From positions 1 to 8,707 of the forward strand of contig CAAGIE010000033.1 of NCBI GenBank assembly GCA_900769835.1: DNA of 8,707 nucleotides, read 5' to 3'. Shown in pieces: positions 1 to 6,044 of the stretch. The DNA is from an uncultured Oscillospiraceae bacterium (GTDB taxonomy: Bacteria > Bacillota > Clostridia > Oscillospirales > Oscillospiraceae). The stretch's first letter is position 1. Every line of letters begins with the position of its first letter. Below the pieces are notes generated by a model. That model did no database searches. It worked only from the letters and a program-made list of their open reading frames with translations, and was not told the origin of the DNA. The position numbers and the translations under genes were made by a program.

Positions 1-654
1 CGTCACGGCTTCGAGTATAAGATCCTGGACTACCAGGAAGGTGATGAAGCCGGCCTGAAGTCCGCATCCATCATGGTGGAAGGTGAGAATGCCTACGGCT
101 TCCTGAAGGGCGAAAACGGCGTTCACCGTCTGGTTCGCGTGTCTCCCTTTGATGCCAATGCCCGCCGCCAGACCTCTTTCTCTGCCATCGAAGTGATCCC
201 CGATATCCAGGACGACAGTCAGGACGTGGAGATCAAGGCGGAGGACTATGAGATGCAGGTATTCCGTTCCTCCGGCGCAGGTGGTCAGCATATCAATAAG
301 ACCTCTTCTGCAGTGCGTCTGATCCATAAGGCGACCGGTATTGTGGTGGCCTGCCAGACCGAGCGTAGCCAGTTCCAGAACAAGGAAAACTGTCTGCGTA
401 TGCTCCGCAGTAAACTGGTGGAGATCAAGGAGCGCGAGCATCTGGACAAGATCTCCGACATTAAGGGTGTCCAGAAGAAGATCGAGTGGGGTAGCCAGAT
501 CCGCAACTATGTCTTTATGCCCTATACCCTGGTCAAGGATACCCGTACCGGTTGTGAAACCTCCAACGTCAACGGCGTTATGGACGGCGCGCTGGACCCC
601 TTTATCAATGCCTATTTGACCTGTCTTGCCACCGGCAACTGGGTTACAAAATAA
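1..654 (+). CDS. prfB: Peptide chain release factor 2 (RF2), 3' part
   Basis: Class I release factor that reads UGA and UAA stop codons in the ribosomal A site and triggers release of the finished protein. The reading frame is open from base 1, so the N-terminal part is outside the window; 217 residues are visible of a family length of about 360. The stop-codon recognition tripeptide SPF, which marks RF2 rather than RF1 (PxT), is at 142-150. The catalytic GGQ loop is at 280-288, in the context SGAGGQHINKT. The C-terminal WGSQIRNYV and RTG blocks are typical of RF2. The programmed frameshift seen in many prfB genes would lie upstream and cannot be assessed. No clear terminator separates it from secG. 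Family assignment is very secure. Confidence 0.97.
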   Translation, partial: RHGFEYKILDYQEGDEAGLKSASIMVEGENAYGFLKGENGVHRLVRVSPFDANARRQTSFSAIEVIPDIQDDSQDVEIKAEDYEMQVFRSSGAGGQHINKTSSAVRLIHKATGIVVACQTERSQFQNKENCLRMLRSKLVEIKEREHLDKISDIKGVQKKIEWGSQIRNYVFMPYTLVKDTRTGCETSNVNGVMDGALDPFINAYLTCLATGNWVTK

Positions 655-668
655 ATTGTGATAAACAC

Positions 669-697
669 TTGCTTTTTGGCAAATGTTGTGCTACAAT
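669..697 (+). promoter_or_regulatory. secG promoter, sigma-A type with extended -10
   Basis: The -35 TTGCTT (669-674) and -10 TACAAT (692-697) are separated by 17 bases, and a TGc extended -10 motif lies directly upstream of the -10. It sits 15 bases after the prfB stop and about 68 bases upstream of the secG start, so secG is probably transcribed on its own as well as by any readthrough. An imperfect inverted repeat (664-687, 8 of 9 pairs, 6-base loop) overlaps the -35. Confidence 0.7.
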
Positions 698-723
698 GGC
701 TTGGTTAATTTAGAATTTACTAT

Positions 724-748
724 ACGCAGTTGCGTTTTGTAATCTGCG
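724..748 (+). promoter_or_regulatory. Possible alternative hairpins in the secG leader
   Basis: In the roughly 65-base secG leader, ACGC at 724-727 can pair with GCGT at 732-735 across a 4-base loop. Alternatively, CGCAG at 725-729 can pair with CTGCG at 744-748, whose last base is the first base of the GGAGGGAGG ribosome site (748-756). The two pairings use the same left arm and exclude each other. The stems are short, so this is only a candidate for translational control. Confidence 0.2.
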
Positions 749-764
749 GAGGGAGGAAATAACT

Positions 765-1004
765 ATGAAATTGGAAACTGTTAAGTTGATCCTGTTGATT
801 CTGGAAGTGATTGCCAGCCTGGCTCTGGTAGTTGTGATTATGATGCAGAGCAGCAAGGAGTCCGGTCTGGGTGCCATCTCCGGCAATAGCGAGAGCTATA
901 TGGGCAAGGGCAAGACTAAGAGCCTGGATAAGAAACTGGCCTCCGCTACCAAGTGGATTGCACTGGTGTGGATCCTGGTCACCATGGGTCTGAACCTGAT
1001 CTGA
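765..1004 (+). CDS. secG: Preprotein translocase subunit SecG
   Basis: Small auxiliary membrane subunit of the SecYEG channel, which helps the export of proteins through the cytoplasmic membrane. The 79-residue product has the family layout: a first membrane segment at about residues 6-27, then a cytoplasmic loop with the hallmark MMQSSKESGLGAISG block (26-40), and a second membrane segment at about 62-79. The length is normal for a Firmicute SecG. The start is set by the strong ribosome site GGAGGGAGG (748-756), 8 bases before ATG. It has its own promoter and an intrinsic terminator, so it forms a monocistronic unit. The usual clostridial neighbours rnr and smpB are not seen downstream here; pepD follows instead. 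Confidence 0.95.
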   Translation: MKLETVKLILLILEVIASLALVVVIMMQSSKESGLGAISGNSESYMGKGKTKSLDKKLASATKWIALVWILVTMGLNLI

Positions 1005-1011
1005 TGAAAAG

Positions 1012-1046
1012 AACCACAGAGGAATTTCCTCTGTGGTTTTCTTTTT
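1012..1046 (+). terminator. Intrinsic terminator of secG
   Basis: A perfect 12-base-pair stem (AACCACAGAGGA at 1012-1023 with its complement at 1027-1038) and a 3-base loop begin 7 bases after the secG stop. The T-rich tract TTTTCTTTTT (1037-1046) follows. A-rich sequence before the stem could let it work weakly on the other strand too. Confidence 0.93.
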
Positions 1047-1047
1047 A

Positions 1048-1076
1048 TAGACAATTTTGCTCCCTTGTGGTAAAAT
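1048..1076 (+). promoter_or_regulatory. pepD promoter, extended -10
   Basis: The -35 TAGACA (1048-1053), a 17-base spacer and the -10 TAAAAT (1071-1076) have a TGg motif directly before the -10. The promoter begins one base after the T-tract of the secG terminator and lies about 32 bases upstream of the pepD start, giving a short leader. Confidence 0.7.
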
Positions 1077-1108
1077 TGCCGTAACCGATCATAAAGGAGA
1101 TTGCATTT

Positions 1109-2548
1109 ATGGATAGAAAGTTAAGCGGCCTGCAGCCGGAGGGCGTGTTCCGTTTCTTTGAGGAGATCTGCGCCATTCCCCACGGCTCCGGCAATACAAA
1201 ACTCATCAGCGATTATCTGGTGGCATTTGCCAATCAGCGGAACATTCGCTGCATTCAGGACGAACTGAATAACGTGATTATGTTTGTCCCCGGCACCTGC
1301 GGTCTGGAGGATCGGGAGCCGGTGATTATTCAGGGCCACATGGATATGGTCTGCGAAAAGGACGAAGCCTGTCCCATCGATATGGATACCCAGGGTCTTG
1401 ATGTGGATCACGACGGCCAATTTGTCTTTGCCCACGGCACCACACTGGGCGGTGACGACGGTATTGCGGTGGCCTATGCTCTGGCAATTTTGGACGACCC
1501 CACCATCCCGCACCCCCCTCTGGAGGTGGTGATTACCGTGGATGAAGAAACCGGTATGTTCGGCGCGGCGGGCATCGACCTGTCTATGCTCAGGGGTAGA
1601 AAACTGCTGAATATCGACTCCGAGGACGAGGGCGTTTTCACGGTTTCCTGCGCCGGCGGCGCCCGGGGAACCATTTCTCTGGCGGCAACCAAGAAGCCCG
1701 TCTACGGCCCGGTGATCCGCCTTTGCGTGGATGCTCTGCAGGGCGGTCACTCCGGTGTGGAGATCCACAAAAACCGCGCCAATGCCAATAAGGTGATGGG
1801 CGTTCTCCTGCAGCGTATCAACGAACTGATGCCCCTTTGCATTACCGGTCTTTCCGGCGGCGCAAAGGATAATGCCATCCCCAGATCCTGCAAAGCAACG
1901 CTGGTGGCGATGGGTACCGATCTGGAGCGCCTCAACGGTATCATCGCCGATCTTCAGCAGGAGATCCGCACCCAGTACGATGAGCCGGAAGCCGTGATCA
2001 CCGGCGATATGGTAGATGCCTTTGGCGGCAACGCCCTTTCTTGTGAGGACAGTAAAAAAGTGATCGACCTTCTGTGCCGCGTGCCCAACGGCGTGATCGC
2101 CTGGAGTCAGGACATTGACGGCCTGGTGCAGACCAGCCTGAACCTGGGTGTTATGAGCCTGAAGCACGAATTCACCATGACCTTTGCCGTTCGCAGTTCG
2201 GTCAATCAGGAGAAGCGGGATCTGCTGGACGAACTCAAGTCCATCGCCGCAGAATTCGGCGCAGATTACAGTGAGGTGGGCGACTATCCCGCCTGGGAAT
2301 ACCGCAAGGATTCTCCTTTGCGGGATGCCATCACCCGCGTCTATCGGGATATGTACGGCAAGGATGCAGAGGTGGTAGCCATCCACGCAGGTCTGGAATG
2401 CGGTCTGCTCAGTGAAAAACTGGAGGATCTGGACTGTGTTTCCTTAGGCCCGCAGATGCACGATATCCACACCAGCCGTGAGAAACTGGATATTGCTTCC
2501 ACCGCCCGCGTCTGGGAACTGGTGCTGAATCTTTTAAAGAACTTATAA
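1109..2548 (+). CDS. pepD: Cytosol nonspecific dipeptidase (aminoacyl-histidine dipeptidase, peptidase family M20C)
   Basis: Cytoplasmic di-zinc dipeptidase that splits Xaa-His and other unblocked dipeptides in peptide recycling. The 479-residue length matches PepD. The catalytic domain shows the M20 ligand set in order: H77 and D79 in GHMDMV, bridging D116 in LGGDDGIA, catalytic/metal E146-E147 in DEETGM, D170 in NIDSEDEG, and C-terminal H454 in HDIHTSREK. The conserved IHAGLECG block precedes H454. The lid/dimerisation domain is roughly residues 190-390 and carries GGHSG at 212-216. All key residues are present, so it should be active. The start follows AAGGAG (1094-1099) by 9 bases. No signal peptide is seen. 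Its stop overlaps the 3' end of the convergent minus-strand gene, and no T-tract terminator follows, so its transcript may run antisense into that gene. The long minus-strand frame across it is a shadow. Confidence 0.95.
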   Translation: MDRKLSGLQPEGVFRFFEEICAIPHGSGNTKLISDYLVAFANQRNIRCIQDELNNVIMFVPGTCGLEDREPVIIQGHMDMVCEKDEACPIDMDTQGLDVDHDGQFVFAHGTTLGGDDGIAVAYALAILDDPTIPHPPLEVVITVDEETGMFGAAGIDLSMLRGRKLLNIDSEDEGVFTVSCAGGARGTISLAATKKPVYGPVIRLCVDALQGGHSGVEIHKNRANANKVMGVLLQRINELMPLCITGLSGGAKDNAIPRSCKATLVAMGTDLERLNGIIADLQQEIRTQYDEPEAVITGDMVDAFGGNALSCEDSKKVIDLLCRVPNGVIAWSQDIDGLVQTSLNLGVMSLKHEFTMTFAVRSSVNQEKRDLLDELKSIAAEFGADYSEVGDYPAWEYRKDSPLRDAITRVYRDMYGKDAEVVAIHAGLECGLLSEKLEDLDCVSLGPQMHDIHTSREKLDIASTARVWELVLNLLKNL

Positions 2549-3166
2549 ATCTTCGAGATCCTCCTTCGGGAGGATCTCTGCGCTTAATGCAGAGATTTCG
2601 TAAGCGGTGCGGTCAATGGCGCCGTCGGGAGTCAGTTTCGTGTAGATCCGGCTTTGCAGTCGCCCGCAAATTTGAAGTTTATCTCTGGTGTGGCAAAGGG
2701 CGACCTCCTGGGCGGTACGACCCCACAGAATACAGGGCAGATAGTCTGCCCGATGAAATGCTCTGGGGACTACCAGCATCACATCGCAAATATCTCTGCC
2801 CAGCGGTGTCCTCCGAAAGGTGGGTTCCTTGCACAGTGGCCCCTCCAAGAACACTTCGTTGATGGGTTCGCCGTCCTCCACGGTGATCTCCGCGGCGAAA
2901 ACGAAGATCAGTAAATGCCGCGCGCCCTCACTGCGCTGATTGTAGGAACGGATCTGCCCGGACACCGTGAGCATACTGCCTGCGCTGGGGTCCAGATTCT
3001 GCAGCAGTGTTTCTTCCGCAATGACCGGAAGCAGATCCACGGCGCCGGAAAGCCGCGGCACCTCCAGGGTAAAACGGAAAAATTGTTTTCCGTGATTTTC
3101 GTGGGAGAAAGAGGGGAGACCCGTCAAACTTCCGCGAATTGTGATCGTGTTGGTAGGATGTTCCAT
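2543..3166 (-). CDS. Tandem OB-fold single-stranded DNA-binding-like protein
   Basis: Predicted ssDNA-binding protein of 207 residues made of two SSB-type OB folds in tandem, about residues 6-96 and 103-200. The second keeps the SSB pattern well: RRTPLGRDICDVMLVV, then DYLPCILWGRTAQ, then ICGRLQSRIYTK, then RTAYE. The first matches the same layout loosely, with GQIRSYNQ standing where GRLQSRIYTK is, which suggests an old internal duplication. The tail ends in acidic EDLEDL rather than the DDDIPF-like tip of housekeeping SSB, so partner binding may differ. The start has AGG of GAGGTGA (complement of 3171-3177) 7 bases before ATG. A weak promoter candidate (TTTTCA, 18 bases, TACATA with TGt; complement of 3189-3218) is not convincing. 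Replication genes are not adjacent. The SSB fold is fairly sure, the role unknown. Confidence 0.8.
   Translation of the reverse strand: MEHPTNTITIRGSLTGLPSFSHENHGKQFFRFTLEVPRLSGAVDLLPVIAEETLLQNLDPSAGSMLTVSGQIRSYNQRSEGARHLLIFVFAAEITVEDGEPINEVFLEGPLCKEPTFRRTPLGRDICDVMLVVPRAFHRADYLPCILWGRTAQEVALCHTRDKLQICGRLQSRIYTKLTPDGAIDRTAYEISALSAEILPKEDLEDL
2555..2596. other. Two mutually exclusive hairpins at the pepD/SSB-like convergent junction
   Basis: A perfect 10-base-pair stem (2555-2564 with 2569-2578) is capped by a C(TTCG)G tetraloop, an extra-stable loop in plus-strand RNA. Its right arm overlaps the left arm of a second stem (2574-2581 with 2589-2596, 8 pairs, 7-base loop). The first begins 7 bases after the pepD stop and lies inside the last codons of the SSB-like gene. 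Neither strand has a T-tract after it, so it is not a textbook terminator. It could protect the pepD mRNA 3' end or pause RNA polymerase at the junction. Confidence 0.6.
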
Positions 3167-3220
3167 AAATTCACCTCAAATTCCAGTGTATGTAACATCC
3201 TATGTATCCAAATGAAAATA

Positions 3221-3250
3221 AGAACAAAAACAGCCATCCACCGATGGCTG
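3221..3250 (-). terminator. Intrinsic terminator of the EamA transporter gene
   Basis: Read on the minus strand, CAGCCATC and GATGGCTG (complement of 3231-3250) form a perfect 8-base-pair stem with a GGTG loop, followed by TTTTTGTTCTT. The stem starts 7 bases after the stop of the transporter gene. A T-rich stretch (CTTTTGTTT) on the plus side means it could also act in the opposite direction. Confidence 0.88.
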
Positions 3251-3257
3251 CTTTTGT

Positions 3258-4136
3258 TTATGCAAATACCTTAATGATCACTAAAGATGTGATTCCGAGA
3301 ATGACACCGATGCAAGTGCGTTTGCTGAGCTTTTCTTTGTAGACGATGGCCGCTACGATGGTGGAAATAATCGTTCCGCCGCCGTTAATGAATGTGAATA
3401 AAATAGCAGGCGGCACAGTTCTTGTGGAGATTGTGGCTAGCTGATTGATCACAAACACTGCTACGGCCAAGGCAACACCACACAGAAGCAGCGGTTTTGA
3501 AAGCTTGCTTTTTTGATTGGCACCGGATACGCGTACTACCGGCAGGAGCAACCAACCCAGCACTGCAATGATTCCGAAAGAAAGGAATGAGAAAACGCTG
3601 ACATTTCCATCAGGAACGTAGGTGGCAAACATCTGCTGTGCCAGCATAGTGCAGCCGTTTGACACGGTGGAACCGATCAGCAGCAGGAGAGTCTTGTAGC
3701 TGAAATTGGTATAGACCTGCCGGGATGCGCTGATGAGGATGTATGCCGACAGAAAGAAAATACCCAGACCCACAAATTGCATAGGACTGACCGGTTTGTC
3801 AAAAAGAAAGATTCCGGCAATGATGGGGATGATCATACCGGCAGTGGCGAACATAGAGTTCAGGGAGACTGTGCCGCTTTTCATTGCGTAGATGGAACAA
3901 AAACTTCCTGCGAACAGAGAAAGTCCGGAAAAAGTGGCTAACAAAACCGTAAGAAGATCCAACTGCAAAGTGCCGCCAAGAATAAGGATCAGTCCTAAAG
4001 TTGCGGAGATCGTGTTTTTATAGGCATTATAGCGGATAAGATCCGGGATGCCGCTGATTTCGTTGCTGGAGCGCTTGTTGAAAAAAGCCTGCACCACCCG
4101 AAATAGCAGGATGATCAGTATGTAGATGCTTGCCAT
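3258..4136 (-). CDS. EamA/DMT-superfamily transporter
   Basis: Integral membrane carrier of the drug/metabolite transporter superfamily. These proteins usually move small metabolites such as amino acids, sugars, nucleosides or drugs; the substrate cannot be read here. The 292 residues give about ten hydrophobic segments, near 3-17, 41-57, 61-85, 91-113, 119-137, 148-166, 180-200, 214-233, 240-264 and 273-291. Two EamA halves are visible. The first ends with the glycine/proline pattern SGTVSLNSMFATAGMIIPII and a lysine at KPVSPMQF; the second repeats it with VPPAILFTFINGGG and YKEKLSKRT. The start follows AGGAG (complement of 4144-4148) by 7 bases. It is transcribed divergently from the LacI regulator and shares its control region, so it is probably under the same repressor and serves the same substrate. 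It has its own promoter and terminator, so it is a single-gene unit. Confidence 0.88.
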   Translation of the reverse strand: MASIYILIILLFRVVQAFFNKRSSNEISGIPDLIRYNAYKNTISATLGLILILGGTLQLDLLTVLLATFSGLSLFAGSFCSIYAMKSGTVSLNSMFATAGMIIPIIAGIFLFDKPVSPMQFVGLGIFFLSAYILISASRQVYTNFSYKTLLLLIGSTVSNGCTMLAQQMFATYVPDGNVSVFSFLSFGIIAVLGWLLLPVVRVSGANQKSKLSKPLLLCGVALAVAVFVINQLATISTRTVPPAILFTFINGGGTIISTIVAAIVYKEKLSKRTCIGVILGITSLVIIKVFA

Positions 4137-4166
4137 TGTATAACTCCTGATTGGTAGGATAAAGCT

Positions 4167-4195
4167 ATTTTACAGTTTCTGCTTTTGGGAATCAA
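4167..4195 (-). promoter_or_regulatory. Promoter of the EamA transporter gene
   Basis: On the minus strand, -35 TTGATT (complement of 4190-4195) and -10 TAAAAT (complement of 4167-4172) are 17 bases apart. The -10 ends about 30 bases upstream of the transporter start, on the transporter side of the candidate operator. Confidence 0.7.
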
Positions 4196-4232
4196 GACGG
4201 CAAGAATCGAAATGTTTTCGAAATGAGACGGC
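4195..4232. promoter_or_regulatory. Candidate LacI-family operator between divergent promoters
   Basis: The interval between the two -35 boxes holds an 8-base perfect palindrome, TTTCGAAA (4216-4223). Its CG centre is typical of LacI-family sites. It overlaps an inverted repeat CGAAA-tgt-TTTCG (4208-4220) and a direct repeat of CGAAAT (4208-4213 and 4219-4224, 11 bases apart). AGACGGC occurs twice in the same orientation, at 4195-4201 and 4226-4232, 31 bases apart (about three helical turns). The first copy touches the transporter -35 and the second abuts the regulator -35. Which element is the real site is not decidable by eye. Confidence 0.45.
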
Positions 4233-4261
4233 TTGCATAACGATGTATACAATGCTATAAT
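4233..4261 (+). promoter_or_regulatory. Promoter of the LacI/deacetylase/glycosidase operon
   Basis: The -35 TTGCAT (4233-4238), a 17-base spacer and a consensus -10 TATAAT (4256-4261) have a TGc extended -10 motif. The -10 ends only 22 bases before the ATG, so the leader is very short (about 15 bases). An 8-base palindrome TGTATACA (4244-4251) lies in the spacer and could be a second protein site. Confidence 0.75.
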
Positions 4262-4283
4262 TTAATCAGCGGAGGTGAAGGCT

Positions 4284-5258
4284 ATGGTGACCCTTTCTAA
4301 GATTGCAAAGTTGGCAAATGTCTCTTTGTCTACTGCTTCAAAAGCCTTCTCCGGTAGTGCGGAAGTCAATGAAGAGACCAGGGAAATGATCTTCCGGACA
4401 GCCAAAGAGCATGGTTGTTTTCAGAAATTTTATAATGTTAAGTATCCTAAATTGGTGCTGGCAGTGATCGTTCCGGAGTTTGACAGTGTCTACTATACTC
4501 GTTATCTTTCTGCCATTCAGACGCATCTGGACAAGAATGCTTGGGAAATCAGCGTTTCTACCACGAATTTTGACCCGGATACAGAGCGGCAACTGCTGGA
4601 CTATTACTATAAACACGCCAATGCCGATGGCATTATTGTGATCGGCGGAAGAACGTCACCGGAGGAGCAGTATGAGGTGCCGGTAGTGTTTGTTGAACCA
4701 TCGACAGAGCAGCACTATGGCGTGACGATTTCTTGCAATATGTATCCGGCTTTGCAGGAAGCCCTTGCTTATTTAAGAGATAACGCTGTGACCACAGTTG
4801 GTTTTTTAGGGGAAGCCCTTACAGGCAAAAAACAACGAAAGTGTTTGGAGTATGCCGAGGCGTTGGACTTACAAACCAATCCCCAATGGGTGCAGGTGTC
4901 AGAAGCGCGATTTGCGCCCGGTGGCTATGGAGCCATGAAGAAGATGATTGCAGCCGGCACACTGCCCCGGGCGGTGGTATGTGCCTATGACTATATGGCT
5001 ATGGGTGCGATCCGTTGTCTTGCCGATCACGGATATCGTGTGCCTGAGGATGTGGCAGTTCTTGGCTTTGACGACATTCCGGAATCGAAGTATTATAACC
5101 CACCCCTTGCATCGATTTCTAACTGTACCGAGCAGGTTTGCGCTTTAGCAGCGGCAGCTATCGAAAAGCAGCTGGCAGGGGAGTGTGTAGAACAGCACCA
5201 AAAGGTTGCCCCGGAATTTTGCTTAAGAGCATCGTTGAAAATAGGAGGTATCTTATGA
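4284..5258 (+). CDS. LacI-family transcriptional regulator
   Basis: Sugar-responsive DNA-binding repressor, 324 residues. The N-terminal helix-turn-helix is residues 3-22 (LSKIAKLANVSLSTASKAF), with family-typical VNEETREMI after it. The ligand-binding periplasmic-binding-protein-like domain runs from about residue 57 to the end, with LAVIVPEFDSVYYTRYLSAI at its start and the effector-domain hallmark VAVLGFDDIPES (258-269). The hinge (about 44-57) is unusual: it is a few residues short and lacks the ARSL stretch whose leucine wedges into the operator minor groove. ATG at 4284 follows GGAGGTG (4271-4277) by 6 bases; an in-frame GTG at 4275 lies inside that ribosome site and is rejected. It heads the operon, diverges from the transporter and overlaps the deacetylase by 4 bases, so it most likely controls both transcripts and itself. 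Confidence 0.93.
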   Translation: MVTLSKIAKLANVSLSTASKAFSGSAEVNEETREMIFRTAKEHGCFQKFYNVKYPKLVLAVIVPEFDSVYYTRYLSAIQTHLDKNAWEISVSTTNFDPDTERQLLDYYYKHANADGIIVIGGRTSPEEQYEVPVVFVEPSTEQHYGVTISCNMYPALQEALAYLRDNAVTTVGFLGEALTGKKQRKCLEYAEALDLQTNPQWVQVSEARFAPGGYGAMKKMIAAGTLPRAVVCAYDYMAMGAIRCLADHGYRVPEDVAVLGFDDIPESKYYNPPLASISNCTEQVCALAAAAIEKQLAGECVEQHQKVAPEFCLRASLKIGGIL

Positions 5259-6034
5259 TCCAATACCATGTATATCCCGGTGGCAAAAAGAAGATTGTCA
5301 CTTTCAGCTATGATGACGGCAGCGAAAATGACCCTCGCCTGGTGGCGCTTTTCAATCAATATGGCGTGAGAGCGGCATTTCACCTCAATAGTCAGCGGAT
5401 GCAGGATAAAGATCCCGCGGCGCTGCGAAAACTCTATGCCGGTCACGAAGTCTCCTGCCATACAGTTCAGCACGGCTGGCTGGAGAGAATGCCTTTGCAG
5501 TCTATGGTGAACGAGATCATGGAGGACAGAAAGGCTCTGGAGCAGATCTTTCAGGTGCCGATGGTGAGTATGTCCTATCCCTATGGCTTAGTAAGAGGGG
5601 AGGACAAGACCTTCGTGTTTCGGTCCTGCGGTATGGTGTACGGCCGTACCGTTAAGAATACCAACGACTTTTACCTGCCGGACGATTTTCTGCTGTGGCA
5701 TCCCACCTGCCACCATAAAGACGCTTTACCCCTTTGCGAGCGGTTTCTCGCCCGGAGCAAAAATGTTCTGTTCTATATCTGGGGACATAGCCACGACCTG
5801 AAGACGGAAGAGCAGTGGGCGGAAATGGAAACCTTGCTAAAAACCCTTTCCGGCAAGGAAAACGTTTGGTATGCCACCGGAATGGAAATCTATAACTATG
5901 TCACCGCCCAGAAGAATTTGCAGATCTCCGCCGATGAGCGGACGTTCTATAATCCTTCTGCGATCCCGGTGTGGGTAGAACGTAATCAGACGGAGATCCT
6001 GGAGATCCCCGCAGGACAAACTGTAACATTGTAA
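5255..6034 (+). CDS. Polysaccharide deacetylase family protein (CE4/NodB-like), cytoplasmic
   Basis: Predicted metal-dependent deacetylase that removes acyl (usually acetyl) groups from a carbohydrate. The 259 residues show NodB motif 1 as TFSYDDG (16-22; D20 probable base, D21 metal ligand) and motif 2 as HTVQH (H69 and H73, metal ligands). They also show SYPYG (107-111), the LLWHPTCHHKD block (146-156) and YIWGHSHDL (174-182). The arginine usually found in motif 3 is absent, as in the subfamily with the WGHS motif. The C-terminal NPSAIPVWV block and AGQTVTL ending are also typical of that subfamily and suggest a small beta-rich tail. No signal peptide is seen, so it should act inside the cell on imported material, unlike most CE4 enzymes. 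ATG at 5255 overlaps the regulator stop as ATGA and follows AGGAGG (5243-5248) by 6 bases; a longer frame back to 5138 is ignored. Exact substrate unknown. Confidence 0.9.
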   Translation: MIQYHVYPGGKKKIVTFSYDDGSENDPRLVALFNQYGVRAAFHLNSQRMQDKDPAALRKLYAGHEVSCHTVQHGWLERMPLQSMVNEIMEDRKALEQIFQVPMVSMSYPYGLVRGEDKTFVFRSCGMVYGRTVKNTNDFYLPDDFLLWHPTCHHKDALPLCERFLARSKNVLFYIWGHSHDLKTEEQWAEMETLLKTLSGKENVWYATGMEIYNYVTAQKNLQISADERTFYNPSAIPVWVERNQTEILEIPAGQTVTL

Positions 6035-6044
6035 GAGGTTTTTT

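Noticed and set aside
1121..2386. Long minus-strand open frame (421 codons) opposite pepD
   Set aside because: It mirrors the codon bias of pepD, has no recognisable domain, and pepD has a complete catalytic residue set.
4224..4237. CcpA cre-like site in the divergent region
   Set aside because: It matches 11 of 14 positions of the loose consensus but lacks the central CG, so it is not convincing.
4275..4277. GTG as start of the LacI regulator
   Set aside because: It lies inside the GGAGGTG ribosome site; ATG at 4284 has the right 6-base spacing.
5138..5254. N-terminal extension of the deacetylase inside the regulator gene
   Set aside because: The translated extension has no family similarity, and AGGAGG sits just before ATG at 5255.
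3258..5258. Transporter/regulator region as recently acquired DNA because it looks more AT-rich
   Set aside because: Hand counts on single 60-base lines (27 of 60 G+C at 4441-4500, 35 of 60 at 1741-1800) show only a mild drop, and no mobile element, tRNA or direct repeat borders it.
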